Counted from the stretch's first letter, positions 42,802-55,050 are shown. The stretch is 64,000 nucleotides of DNA from Chara braunii (GCA_003427395.1 BFEA01000379.1:1408763-1472762), one strand, 5' to 3'. A program made the numbers and translations. The notes: generated from the letters alone by a model not told the origin.

Positions 42802-44300
42802 CTCGCTATGTCCAACACATTCACAAAGTGTGCAAAATGTATTTTCTTCAAGCAGTGCATCGTGAAGTCGAAATACGAGAGGGACCGTAAGAAATTCAAA
42901 GATGGGATGCGAAAACATCAAGAGTTGCAAGTCAACTGCAGGCTAGACTACAACCGTTGCAAAATGAATTTTATCTGTCGTCCGAATGTCTGTGCGTTAT
43001 TATAGATGGCATGGATCATAAGAAAACAACCATACCGCATATAGGACATGATAACTACTCTAAGGACTTGCACCATGAGAGGATGATGAAGACGAGTCTC
43101 ACTTCCGTTTTGGTCCGTGGCTGTGATCCATCTATACATGTTTACACTTATTTTTCATCCTACAGACATGACCCTACCAGTACGGCGACATGTTTTATGC
43201 GGACTCTGACGGAGATCCAATCTAGTAGAAAACCTTTACCGCTTTTTCTTCATATTGAAGTTGATAACTGCTTTAAAGAGAACAATAACAAATTCATTTG
43301 CGCGTCGGGAGCACTCCTAGTGAAATTTAAAACTCTCAAAGAAATAGAAATCGGCCTCATGATAGTCGGACACACTCATACAGACGTCGATGTCATTTTT
43401 AGTGTGGTGTGTTTTCTCCAAGAAACCAAAAGACAATAATGAGTACACAATGGATGAGTTTTTTGATTTATTGGAACAGTCTCATAAGAAATCCCCGCGG
43501 TGTACTTTCCTTGATAGGATAGCTGATTGGAGAGGTCTCATTTCCCCACATATCTGCAAGCGCATGACAAAAAAATTTAAGCCTCATTTGCTAAAATTTT
43601 ACATGATCGGTGACAATCCGACATGTGGTACAAATAACATTGCACAAATGCGACGTGGTTGCCCAAGGATGATCCTCTATACTAGTTCAAACAAACAAAC
43701 GGCGGCGGTTACGCCGGTCCACAATAACCTTTCGACCCTCAATTGATCCAACCGGAATTCGTGGACGATTACAAGAATAGTTTGGAGGGTGTCTAGAGGT
43801 TTTTGAAAGTCTATGAAAAGAAGAAAGAAATTTGGATGACTTTCTAAGACAAGAAGTTGGATCAAATAGATAGAGTTTTTCGGTATTGGGAATATCACGT
43901 CAAACACACGGGAGACATTATCGACAATAGAGTGCCTTCGGCACCCATTACCGACTTCAGACCAAATGTCGTTCATGTCGTTGACGACAAAAGTTCTTGC
44001 TCCTATTCGGATGCATCTGAATTACAGAAGGAACCTCTGTTTGTACGTCTTCAAAATGACATGCCTAAAACCAACTTTGATCATTTCGAACACTTACATG
44101 TCGACAATTTTATCATTACGCAACCATTGGATGAAGATATGTTTCAATGGTTGCCATTTGGGGTCGGCCATATTCTCAATGTTGTCGACAAAAACGAACA
44201 TTCTTCGTATTACAACCACTTCCAAGTGAAGTACTTGGCTCCTATTGGAAAAACACCCACACTAAAAGAATTGTATGCCAATGCATGGGAGAAAAAATAG
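42790..44300 (+). pseudogene. Transposase-like (DUF7869-type) gene, frameshifted
   Basis: Plus-strand frames in order are 42808-43005, 42957-43439, 43390-43746 and 43857-44300, alternating between two frames, so at least three indels separate them. The first has FTKCAKCIFFKQC, a possible metal-binding C-x2-C segment. The second has CVIIDGMDHKKTTIPHI (D near 43005), HIEVDNCFKEN (43263) and VGHTHTDVDVIFS (43371-43394). These ordered motifs match the pattern I associate with the DUF7869 family of eukaryotic mobile-element proteins. A DDE/RNase-H-like role is inference from acidic residue spacing. The C-terminal part is domain-free. The copy is not functional as it stands. Confidence 0.65.
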
Positions 44301-47300
44301 AAAAAAATTGCAGGGCACAACGAACAGTATCAACATGTGACGACTCTTGCATTTTAATGGATGAGACAGACAAGGACGAATGCATATGTCTCGGCCAAGA
44401 AATTTACCAGTGGTCTTGTTGTTTCACGGAAAGTAAAGAGAAATGCAACTCCCACCCTCAATCACGAGATGAGTGCTTACACACAAAGCGTTTCCGGAGA
44501 AGGGAGCGACCCGGAGGGTAGCTCTTCACATGTGTGATGCTTGTCATTTGCTCAATGGATAACACAAATTGACCTACTGAACAATACACAACATTATTCA
44601 CTCCATGGAACAAATTGTCTCATGCGGTATTGTTGGTGTGCAGAGACCAGGGCGTGATGATGATCGTCACGCAAGTGGGCGTGACAACAACTTCGAGCAG
44701 TATCGCAGAAGGGGGGGGGTTCTCGTCTGTGATAGAGTCGCTAATCAAATGTCGAGCACGAGGATGCACATTCCTTGTGGTCATCACAAGATTTTCGGAG
44801 GTTGATGACTGTGACGTCAAAATATATATGAGTGGAGGAATGCTCGTTTTCATAACTGGTTATAATGTGGCGGAGCGCCGACAATGCTATGAAACTGCAT
44901 TGGTTGTATATGACCACAAAAAATAAGATTTCTTTGCTCGAGGTGTGTGGCTCAAAAGTTGGTCACAATTTGTGACCGACTTCCGACATATGCCTCAACC
45001 TCTGGTTCTGACATTGTGCTCAACGATTCAAAAGATCTTTCACTGTGGGTTATCATTTCGAACTTCTCGAAGATATTCCATGGGTAGTGTGAATTATTTT
45101 TATAGGCGATTTGTGGTACAAAACATTTTTGTGTGCCTGTGTACATACGTCATGCGGCATGACCTAATATTGATGGGTAGTGTTACAATAAACTGTTTCA
45201 TCTTGTGCTTGATCGCACATGTCCGAGTGTTGGGTGTTCTATCAAATAGGAAGATTTTTTGCAAACGTTTGTAGATATGTCATTTGACAGGAGAACAATT
45301 GCATGGAAGTTTTGTATAATAATAGGTATTTTCGGTTAATAATGTGGAGTCGTTACATACGACGGACCTGCAATCTTCACGCTTGTTTTTGCAAGTTCAA
45401 CTATACTTTCATCATCTGCAAATTTTTCTTTTTCACATGTACACATGGAAACAATTTCCCGCAAAGCATTTTCCTTTTGAAGTTCCATAGGTTTTTTAGA
45501 AATATGACACAACTTGACGTGTGTTTCTTAAGATTTTTTGCTTCCACGTTTGCGTCTGTCCACATCACGACTTTTTTAATAATCACACTTGTTTATTCTC
45601 GATGTCCTGTAATTCATTGTTATGTTCGTAATGGATAATATATTATTCATTCAACAACTTCTTATTTAATTGTCGCACTTTCATAGAAGAGTGAAGTCCA
45701 CACACTCTTTGCCAAATAGAAAGTGTAATTAGAAGATATCCTTCTTATGATACACAATGGTCAACTTGCCAAACTATAATATGTTATGACCCTTAATTGG
45801 TGTTCACTTCTTATCAAACTGCCATTTAATATACATAACAAATTTTATGCATTTGAATAACTTCACATTTTATTCAGATGTATACTTCTATTCACTTAAA
45901 CTTAAAAAAAGAATATAGGCTTAAAAGATATCAAATGTGAATAGGATGTATCTATCTAATAACATAACTTAAGTTTTTCCAAACATCTTTCATGGATACA
46001 TCGTTATTACACTCGCCTTTGAATCAAACTGCCACATTATTTTAATACACAATGTTCACCATCTGAATGAGTGCCAGTTTAGTTAGGATGTATCTGACTT
46101 CGCTAATTGAACTTATTCTGAACAAAACTTTTGAAAAAAAATAAATGTCGTGAGGAATTATCCATCGAACGATGGGTTTTATGCATTATATATTAATTTA
46201 TACCTAGTATTGCCTCTTGTTAACCTCGTGTACATTTGATTTTTTTTCGAATAAAAAAATATTATTTCAAAAATAATGTATCGTTTTAATGAATAACATG
46301 TTGAAAGTGAGTACGCAATAGGGAAAAAAAGAAATCACAGACAAAAGTAAAAAAAGGAGGTGAGTGTGAGGGAGAGAGAAAAACAAAGAGCGCATAAGAA
46401 AGAAGATTGTGTGTTGGAGGAAAGAGAGACGGAATAAAAGGTGAAAGATGGTTCGGGCAACTTATTCACTTTCAAAAGAGACAAGAAATAGATAATGAAT
46501 AGATAAGGACAAACACACAATTTGATTCGTTCGTTGATTTGAATGAATTCTTCCGTTTGGGGAACGACTTCACTTCCAAAATGTCAGTTTTCACTTCTAC
46601 TCTTGGATCAAGGTGTTGATGATCCATACTGAAAATGAAGGAGGGAATGCGACAATGGCTAGTAGTCATGTACTTGGCCGGGGTGTGTCTGTGATCAGTT
46701 ATTGAGTATGCTTGTCGGGGTTGGTGTTTCTTGATTTCACTCATAGTTCGTGTCGCTACTCTCCTAAGTTGCGTGTCAATCGGTCTCGTTAAAATTTTCT
46801 ATAACGTCATTCGGTCAACCTCTTGACAAACATCCTGACTTTTCTATGATCGTGAGTTTGTTATGTACATAGTATAGACTATATAGACATTGAACCTGAC
46901 CATATTTGCCGTCATATACATCATGATTATAAAAAAAAACATATTTCATAAACCTGAAATCTCATCAATCTTATATTTTATTGTCTTCATAGTTCAACTC
47001 TAACGATCAGGTGACAAAAATATGAATTGGTTGTTCGATAATTTTATTTTTTCTCTATCTGATTAACATTTCACTCTAAGACTTACAATCAAAAAGGATG
47101 TGATGAGATACTCTATTTTGGTCGATTATAAGGTGACAAGAATGTAACAGGCTGTCATGTTACTTAACTCTATTATGTCTGACTAATTGAGTCCAAGGGA
47201 TGTTGACTTAGATATGTGATCTGATTGCTCTCCCTTTGTTTGCTGAGTCGACTAATGCATTGTTTGATTGACTTGGCAATATGATGTGATGAGATGTCTA

Positions 47301-47490
47301 CTGTCGCCGACTTTATCAAAGATGCTTTTTTTTTTTACAAACGTCTAATTGACTCGATAGTAAGGTATGATGAGTTGCCTATTGTCCCTTGCTTATTCAA
47401 ACTAAGTAGACTATCCATATCATTTCATGAAGTTTTTGGTCGCTGAGATAAAAATCGTTGCAAGGCCGGGTGATTTTCAAATTTTTTAAT
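44301..47490. other. AT-rich, no supported gene
   Basis: 44300-45000 may be the decayed 3' flank of the transposase-like gene. At 45740-46110 a degenerate repetition is visible (TCAAACTGCCA, ACACAATG-TCA, GTATCT-motifs twice). 46470-46740 has a 90-codon minus frame without a domain. The rest is low-complexity A/T sequence. Confidence 0.45.
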
Positions 47491-47493
47491 GAA

Positions 47494-47598
47494 ACCTAGG
47501 TTGTTTTACCGGACGTCCGAAAACCCCCTGACTGTTCGGGATGCCCGACCGGACGTCTGGTTGGACGTAGGATCGGATAGGGGTTCTCCGACCTAGCG

Positions 47599-47629
<31 letters not shown>

Positions 47630-47851
47630 TGGCTTCTACCTTGCATAAGGTGTATGCCACCAAAATTTTGACTCATTTGAGCCAGTAGAAAAAAAGATAA
47701 AAATCTTCGAAGTTTCTAATCCCTACCTATACCCCTCCTATCCCCACCAAAACCCCTCATACCCCCCCCCCCCCCCCCAAAAAGCACCCCATCACCAAAT
47801 GCCCAGAAAATTCTTAATTTTTTTTTGGGGGATCTCCATGGCATGCGCAAC

Positions 47852-47889
<38 letters not shown>

Positions 47890-47978
47890 GTCAAAAAGTA
47901 GTTGTCNGGGATCCCGAACAACCCTCCTACCGGACGGTTGGGGGAGACGTCCGGCCATCGGACGACTAGTAACCTAGA
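47494..47978. mobile_element. Possible foldback element with homopolymer interior
   Basis: The left end CCTAGGTTGTTTTACCGGACG and the complement of the right end TCTAGGTTACTAGTCGTCCG are similar, with ACGTC and CCGGACG motifs in both arms. Inside are long A (47599-47624), C (47766-47778) and T (47851-47886) runs and a single N at 47907. The inverted repeats are imperfect, so the call is moderate. Confidence 0.4.
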
Positions 47979-48604
47979 TGAAAAGAGATTAACAAATTCT
48001 TCATATGACTAACTTAGAGTAGTATGAGCTTTCATTTTAGTGCCTTAAGATAATCTTTCGAGATACGATAGAGTGTGAGTTACAAAAATGATATATTCTA
48101 TTGTGATCGACCATTTTAGATTTTGAGTTTGTTTAAAAAGTAATCAGTAGGGTAACAATTATAAACATTTTATCTCATGATCAATGGTAGATGCAACTTT
48201 TTTGTAAGACGGGTATGTGGTTTAGGTTCAATTCCTTAATGTTCAGGTTAAACGATCTACGCATCTGAAAAAAAACAAAATTCATCCTTAGTAGGAATTG
48301 CTAGGGTCATCTGAACCTTACGTATCAACAGTACTGTAACATTGTTTTAGTATATTTGATTTAAATTTCGACTGCGTTTTTTTCTTTATGAGGATTTTGA
48401 TATTTGAAAACGCTGAGAGTAATGTGTTTACTATCCCTAAAAACGTATCAAGCCTTATGCATTTTTTTCCCCCTAAATGATATAAGTCTATGACTTTTTA
48501 TTTTGATGTACGATTGAAACGTCAAAATATTATTGTTTTTTTTTTATGATTAGTATATGTGTTTATAAAATGTTATGACATGTCGTTGCCTTCAAAGATC
48601 AACA

Positions 48605-49361
48605 TCACGAATCGCCTTTTTTCGCGTGATCTTCTCCTTTTAGGAAGCTACGAACGAATTTCTTTTCCATTTCCTCTCCCACATTCATAATTTGTTGCAT
48701 GGTGTGGGTAATGAAGGAAAAATGGTTTCGCAACTTGACCCTCAGAGCCCGACTTCTCATGCCATCAATAAACGAATCTTGTCGTACTTTTTCGTCTCGT
48801 TCAGACTTAAGAAACAATCGATAAAATCGACTAAGATACTCTGCGATAGATTCGAGGGGAGAAACACCCGGTCTTTGATCATTAAGAATACTTTTTTGAT
48901 TGAATGTAATTGAACGGATGTAAGAAGTTTTTTTCGAAAGTCAAGAGATCTCCTGAGACGTAAGTGCTAAACCAGGGACGTGCATCTCCTCCTAAACGAT
49001 TTGGGATGTGAATCCTGGGCTCGTTGTCGTCGTAGTGTTGTGCTTGGAGGGTGGCTAGCAATGCTTATGCCAGGTGATGTGCTAGATCAAACATATATAG
49101 ATGAGGGGGGGCAGCCTTTGCGCGAGCATGCACGGGTGTCGGTGACATTTATCCGACAGGATTTAGCTCAACATGCTGATTAACATTTACTATCGGGTTA
49201 GCATTCATGATGGACGCCTATCACTCTGCGGACTTGCTTCGGTTGACTACGTGGTCTCGTGTTGGCTCGTTTTTATTTTAAGATTGCCCTCTACTTGGGC
49301 TCGCCAGATTGATGAGATATGGAGCTGACCTACTTGCCTAGTCCTTAGATTGACATGTGTC
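48605..49361 (-). pseudogene. Ty3/gypsy leader and gag fragment (minus strand)
   Basis: Reading leftward from the PBS, a leader is followed by a gag-type frame (48880-48605): ESIAEYLSRFYRLFLKSERD, KVRQDSFIDGMRS and EEMEKKF. This matches the late capsid pattern of Ty3/gypsy Gag, where an F-x2-L/G-x3-P-like segment precedes the zinc knuckle. No CCHC knuckle, protease or RT is found further left; AT-rich sequence follows. The element therefore has its 5' end but not a recognisable pol in this window. Confidence 0.6.
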
Positions 49362-49374
49362 GGCTCTGATACCA
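49362..49374 (-). promoter_or_regulatory. Primer-binding site, initiator-Met tRNA type
   Basis: TGGTATCAGAGCC on the minus strand is the complement of the 3' end of the plant initiator methionine tRNA and is typical of plant LTR retrotransposons. It follows directly after the end of the LTR at 49375-51900. The expected GGGCGTCACA end of the LTR is missing, as if a deletion of about 11 bp joined the LTR to the PBS. It fixes the transcription direction of the TGTGACG LTR family. Confidence 0.75.
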
Positions 49375-50156
49375 ACCTCACGCCAACGAGACTTCTTGAT
49401 CGGAGTGGGAGCGGACTCGAAAGCTGCCAAAAATGGGGTGTGCCAAGGATTTAGGAAAGTGGTTTGGAGTCCCAGGTGGAACTGGAATCTCCGGTGTTAA
49501 GGTTCCAAGGACAAAGGTGCATTGGGGTTTCAGAAAAAAAAAAGGGTTTTCTCGGTTTGCGACCTTCGTGGTCGGGTACTCAGGATAACTGGGTTTGGCA
49601 CTTATGACGAGTCCCTGTGCACTGTACTGGAGGGACACAATGGGTACCTCGTTGCTCGGTACACGGTGCTGAAATAATTCATAAATCTTTGAATCTGACG
49701 TGGACGATCCCCGTCAAGGGCAGTGTTCTTGACGCTTAGTGTCGGTACAAGCCCGCCGGATAGTAGAGGTAGTAGTGTTCTTGACGCTTAGCTTCGGTTC
49801 AGGCCCGCCGGACAGTAGGGGTAGTCATGAAGGAAAATGACACCGAATTCCATGCCACGAATTCACACTAATGTTGTCGTTCCTATCCATGCAGAAGTAC
49901 ACCTACAGCCTGGACGAGGGTGAGTTATGCGAGCTCGTGTATACGTGGTGGGCCGTTTTATTGCTTGGTCATTACGTATACGGGGGCTCACATAAGATCC
50001 GTTCACAGACAACTTAAGGCGACTAACTTTATTATTTCTCAATGATTCTAGCGTACTACTATTAGGCATGTATCCACGTTTCCCAATCATTTAATCTTCC
50101 GATATAAACAGGAAGTATGCATACAAAAATTGAGACGATCAAGGCGCAATCATCAT

Positions 50157-51159
50157 CAGGGTTGTCACGCGGGGATCCCCGACGCCCAAGCCGGGGTAAG
50201 AGTTTCACCCCCGGACCCCCGCCGCGGGGCTACCCAACCCCCGCCCCCGCCAAAACACCCCCNNNNNNNNNNNNNNNNNNNNNNNNNNNNNNNNNNNNNN
50301 NNNNNNNNNNNNNNNNNNNNNNNNNNNNNNNNNNNNNNNNNNNNNNNNNNNNNNNNNNNNNNNNNNNNNNNNNNNNNNNNNNNNNNNNNNNNNNNNNNNN
50401 NNNNNNNNNNNNNNNNNNNNNNNNNNNNNNNNNNNNNNNNNNNNNNNNNNNNNNNNNNNNNNNNNNNNNNNNNNNNNNNNNNNNNNNNNNNNNNNNNNNN
50501 NNNNNNNNNNNNNNNNNNNNNNNNNNNNNNNNNNNNNNNNNNNNNNNNNNNNNNNNNNNNNNNNNNNNNNNNNNNNNNNNNNNNNNNNNNNNNNNNNNNN
50601 NNNNNNNNNNNNNNNNNNNNNNNNNNNNNNNNNNNNNNNNNNNNNNNNNNNNNNNNNNNNNNNNNNNNNNNNNNNNNNNNNNNNNNNNNNNNNNNNNNNN
50701 NNNNNNNNNNNNNNNNNNNNNNNNNNNNNNNNNNNNNNNNNNNNNNNNNNNNNNNNNNNNNNNNNNNNNNNNNNNNNNNNNNNNNNNNNNNNNNNNNNNN
50801 NNNNNNNNNNNNNNNNNNNNNNNNNNNNNNNNNNNNNNNNNNNNNNNNNNNNNNNNNNNNNNNNNNNNNNNNNNNNNNNNNNNNNNNNNNNNNNNNNNNN
50901 NNNNNNNNNNNNNNNNNNNNNNNNNNNNNNNNNNNNNNNNNNNNNNNNNNNNNNNNNNNNNNNNNNNNNNNNNNNNNNNNNNNNNNNNNNNNNNNNNNNN
51001 NNNNNNNNNNNNNNNNNNNNNNNNNNNNNNNNNNNNNNNNNNNNNNNNNNNNNNNNNNNNNNNNNNNNNNNNNNNNNNNNNNNNNNNNNNNNNNNNNNNN
51101 NNNNNNNNNNNNNNNNNNNNNNNNNNNNNNNNNNNNNNNNNNNNNNNNNNNNNNNNNNN

Positions 51160-51203
<44 letters not shown>

Positions 51204-51299
51204 GGGGGGGGGGGTTCTGGAGCCGGGGTTGGGGGTGCCAACCCCCGGACCCCCGGACCCAAGCCGAGACGCCGGGGCCGGGGCTCGACAACCCTGATT
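50157..51299. mobile_element. Foldback with hAT-like CAGGGTTGTC ends, containing an assembly gap
   Basis: The left end TCAGGGTTGTCACGC and the complement of the right end TCAGGGTTGTCGAGC are inverted repeats, and both arms continue with very GC-rich sequence (CCGGGG, CCCCCG). Flanking bases ATCATCA and TTCATCA are similar and could be an 8-bp duplication, which would fit hAT. Ns at 50263-51159 are followed by a T run of 43 and a G run. The true interior length is unknown. Confidence 0.55.
50263..51159. other. Assembly gap (897 N)
   Basis: A run of N, bounded by a C-rich tract on the left and a poly(T)-poly(G) tract on the right. Any open frame across it is an artefact. Single Ns also occur at 47907 and 56898. 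Confidence 1.
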
Positions 51300-51900
51300 C
51301 ATCATACACAATTATCATTCATAAAAGGAAAGAGATATGAGAGATACACCGAAGAGAGGAAATAGTCTATACAATGATGTTGCAGTCCGTAATGACAAAA
51401 AGGAAACGACGAAAATCGAAACAAAAAATTTGGAGAGGGCGAGGAGGGAAGTCCCCACACACCCCTGCACCCCACACGCTCCCACTGCTTCACCATCCTC
51501 CTCCTTATTCTGATGCAGGATGTCTGTTGCCTCCCACCTACCAATATCTTAAAGTTGTCACCCCGCTTAGATCGAGTACAAACGTCGGGTTTGCATGTGC
51601 TCCACAGTACGCCATGGTCTTACGTCCACCCCGCACACTTGCCACCTGCTCGTCCGATCACCCAACTCCGAACTCATCTCCTCGTATTCTCCTATTCGTT
51701 AGCCGATCCTCTTGATCTCGCTAACCTTACCAAGTTTAGATTAAAGAGCGATTTAGTCGCGCTTGCGAAATTTATAGCAATTAGCATTTCCTGTGGATAA
51801 CCCGAATTATGCTAAGGCAAGGGGAAAGAGAAAGTAAGGAGGTGCCTACGGTCGACATGCCTGGGCTGAGGTGCAGGGGACATGGCCCACACGTGGTTAA

Positions 51901-52675
51901 ACGGGGACCCCAGTTTCAGCTCCTGAGTAATAGGTCCAAAACTGAAATTAGGGTTTGGGGTGAAATTTTATGGGTTTTTTTTTTTTTTTTTTTTGCCCGT
52001 TTTTATCTTACTTCAAGGTTGTTGTGTACCAAATTTGGTCTCATTTGGTGCATTGGAATTTCCTCTGATAAGACCATTTCCAAAAACGCCAAAAATTATG
52101 AAAATTCGCTGAATCCAAAATGTCATTCAAGTGAACTTTTGCCTTTCTGTTTCACCCTGTTTTTATTTTATTTTTTCGTTTTTTTTTTAATGGTTTGCTT
52201 ATATGGTGTGCACTCTATGGAATGATGCAATTTCTGGTTAAAAAGCACGTCTGTTTTTTTTTTTTTTTTTTTAATGGTTTGTTAATATGATGTGCACTCT
52301 ATGAAATTGTGTAATTTTTGGTTAAAAACTGAATAAAAAGGGTTTCTAGTTTTCTTATAAATAGCATTAAAAAAACGCTGAAATTTTGGGTCTCCGTTAA
52401 CCGCCTCTCAATTATATTGCATGTTGACCATTGCAGCAGCGTCTCAGGTGAACGCTCTCTGAAACACCACACACAACTTAGTCACACTCCCACTCAGACT
52501 TAGACTTGCACTGGTGTTGACCAAAAACCCAACTAATACCTATCAAAGGTTATTGTAGAGATTTCGAACTATGGTGGTTGCTGTCATAGAAGCGTCGAAA
52601 CCAAAAAGCTTCCCGGGGGGCCACCATTTTCGATAAAATTTCAGCCACTTTGGAGCGGATGGCTAACATAGAGGG
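51901..52675. repeat. AT-rich stretch with a diverged direct repeat
   Basis: TTTAATGGTTTGCTTATATG with GTGCACTCTATGGAAT (52187-52235) is repeated as TTTAATGGTTTGTTAATATG with GTGCACTCTATGAAAT (52270-52315), each after a T run. No gene is recognised. Confidence 0.6.
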
Positions 52676-52679
52676 GGGG

Positions 52680-52870
52680 GTATCTAGTTTTGTTTTCTTT
52701 TTTCTTTGTTTTTTTTTCCAATACAGGAAGCCATTTCTACAATGCCTCTATCCCAGCAGTGGTGAGAGAACAATCAGGATTGAGGCCTTGACTATGATGC
52801 TGCTCCATCTATTGGTGGGAGCTGCACGTGCTGGAAACCGGGTCCTGCGTCCCTTAGATACATCCATCCA
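52680..52870 (-). mobile_element. SINE-like retroposon (family 2)
   Basis: On the minus strand the core GGACCCGGTTTCCAGCACGTG, then CCCACCAATAGATGGAGCAG, is followed by about 100 bases and an A-rich tail (T-rich at 52685-52720 plus strand). Long match to the cores at 2265 and 19186. Confidence 0.6.
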
Positions 52871-53888
52871 AAGCTTTACATAAACGCAATTTATCGGTTT
52901 CTATGGGTCTGTGGGTTTTCACGACTCCTGTCACAAGGCCTACCGTAAGGGGCTGATCCGTAGTGAGGTAGCTTGTGGTGATTCGCGGGGATCCCACACA
53001 CTTCCGCTGTTCACGGCAGGGAAAAAAACATTGGATGTTTCTTCTCTTTGCCAGTTGCATGTACGCACTGCCTCGTATGCAGCCGCTTCCACCGACCAGT
53101 TCTCAAAGAGAGGCCCGACCCGTACCCCACAACCTGAAAGTAGGTCGTTATTTTTTTTTTTAAATGTTTTTTTCGATAGCCCGCCATAGGTTCTTGGCAT
53201 TGTGGTGCAACCCGTTTCGTCGTACGTGTGAGAAAAGTCCCCCAAATGTCAGGTCTGTGGGTTTCAAATTTTCTTTTACGCCCCATTCGCCACCTGCCCC
53301 CATAAAAAGGGACTTTCCCTGTTTCTTGTTACAAGTGCACAGTCGGATCAGGTACTAAGCTTCTGATCTGACAGTGGTTAAGTTAGGTAATTTTGGTGAA
53401 AAAGTTTGACCCCACCACTTTTCGAGGCCACTGGTGCGGCGCTTTGTTAGGGGTACATTTCCGGGTTATGTGTACGTGGCGCGTAGCCTGTGATGAATGG
53501 CCCAAACACATTACAAAAAATGGAAAGCTCAAGGACCCCTACCCCTACCGAGAAAGTTGTTGTGAAAATGTGCCGGCCTTTTCGATGACCACCCTTCCTC
53601 AGCAGGTACGTCTTTGTCACCCATATGGGGAGGCCAGGCCATATGGCGGACCACAGGAACGTCCGTCTCCGTAGAACCCCCCACGGTAGTTGGGAAAGAC
53701 CCACAGAACCCGCCTGTGTGGTGTTCCAGTTTGCTTTTCCACCCTGTCCGACCTGTTGCCTTCTTTTTAGGGACTTTCTTGTTTTTTCTCTTTTTATGTA
53801 ATGTCGGATCAGCGCCTAAGACTTCAAGGCACCCAGCCTCTACAACAACCTGAACTTCTAAAAAAGAAAACCCTATCAGAGGCATAAA

Positions 53889-53892
<4 letters not shown>
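52871..53892. other. No recognised gene
   Basis: Several frames of 60-198 codons overlap here on both strands but none shows a domain, and the longest (53529-54125 minus) spans a homopolymer run. A few repeat-like T runs are present. Confidence 0.45.
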
Positions 53893-53920
<28 letters not shown>

Positions 53921-54060
53921 GGGGGGGGTAAGGCTCCAATCTTTTCGTGGGGAGCAACACGTGCTGGGAACCGGGACAGCGTCCCATATCGAAATTTACA
54001 TCGAATTTTGAAGTTTGAGATACCGGGGCCATTACACGGTTTTGACTGAAAGAACTTTGA
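53893..54060 (-). mobile_element. SINE-like retroposon (family 2)
   Basis: The minus strand reads ATATGGGACGCTGTCCCGGTTC, then CCAGCACGTGTTGCTCCCC, then an A run (T run 53895-53920 plus strand) preceded by a C run. GGGGCCATTA occurs near 54025, as in the copies at 30380 and 56265. Confidence 0.55.
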
Positions 54061-54214
54061 GAGAATTTTGAGCCACTTAGAAAATTACTAGGACAAGCTA
54101 TAGAAAAAAGGTCTGCCCACAACAAAACACACCACCACAGAGGTCCTACAAATGCTTCAGACCCTGTGGATCGCTAGCAACCCTTCTAAAGCTCTACACC
54201 ACTATCTTACTCCC

Positions 54215-54950
54215 TGTCGAGCTCTTCCAGGCCTCACACCCCCACCCTGCTGGGTTACAGGGAAACACGACTCGCCCCAACTCCGGCCAGTGTCGTCCAA
54301 GCAGCAACCATTGGTTGTCCTTTGGAATGCCCACCCCAAAACATCCCCAGATCTCTCTACCACGCCTCACAGTCCTGCATCAGCAGGTTTAAGGGCAACA
54401 CCCCAACACCGACCAGAGCCGTTATGGCATCGAACAACCTCAAATCACTTGAGTATATCAGCAATGGAGGCATCTAAGATGAGTTGCAAGAAGCCCCCAG
54501 AATCTCAAATCATTCTTAGACCCCCATTGACAACCATGAATAAACCAACAAACCATGGATCATAGGAACACTCAGGCAAAAAAAAACACCTTCCATAGTG
54601 CTTTCAACAACCCAACCCTATCTGTCTCCCCCCGATATCCCGATACTCAATCTCTACCAGGCCTCACACCCCCAACTGCTAGCTTACAGAGTGGCATGAC
54701 CCACCCCAAAAAAAACCCAACTGCTAGGCTACAGGGCAAAGCGACCCGTCCTCGTTCCGACCAATATCGACTGAGTACCAGCTCGCCAATAGACACTAGA
54801 GTGCCTTCCACCCTCAACAACTCCCCAGATCTCTCTACCAGGTCTCATACCCCTGTTCAACTCGAGTTACAGGGCAGCACGACCAAGCCCCAGCACCGAC
54901 CAGCGTCGTTTTGTCCTCGTCCGTTCGCAAACCACTAAGACCAAGGATAT
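54215..54950. repeat. Degenerate tandem repeat, four units
   Basis: Units start near 54220, 54360, 54655 and 54835. Each has the order AGGCCTCACACCCC or variant, then TACAGGG, then CACGAC-C-CCCC and GACCAG-GTCGT. Spacing is uneven (about 140-295 bp). Long frames in this block are repeat-derived and unsupported. Confidence 0.65.
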
Positions 54951-55050
54951 CAGCAGATAGCAGTCAAACCCCAATCATCACCATAGTTGTAGTTCCGATC
55001 ATCCAGCTTCTCTAGGCACCGGTTGTATCAACCGACAATATTCCTTCGGC

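Larger units (their letters stand above)
49375..51900 (-). mobile_element. 5' LTR of a Ty3/gypsy element (copy E), interrupted
   Basis: On the plus strand it starts ACCAACCTCACGCCAACGAG and keeps GGGGTGTGCCAAGGATTTA, as in copies A and C. A TATAAATT promoter motif reads on the minus strand at 51769-51776. The right border (about 51900) is approximate because similarity fades. A gap-containing foldback (50157-51299) interrupts it. Beside the PBS and gag to the left, it identifies the solo LTRs elsewhere as Ty3/gypsy derived. Confidence 0.6.

Noticed and set aside
50117-51365. Frames of about 400 codons
   Set aside because: They cross 897 Ns and a homopolymer run; no information supports coding.
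54152-54938. Two Ser/Thr/Pro-rich proteins
   Set aside because: They come from a degenerate tandem repeat and have no domain.
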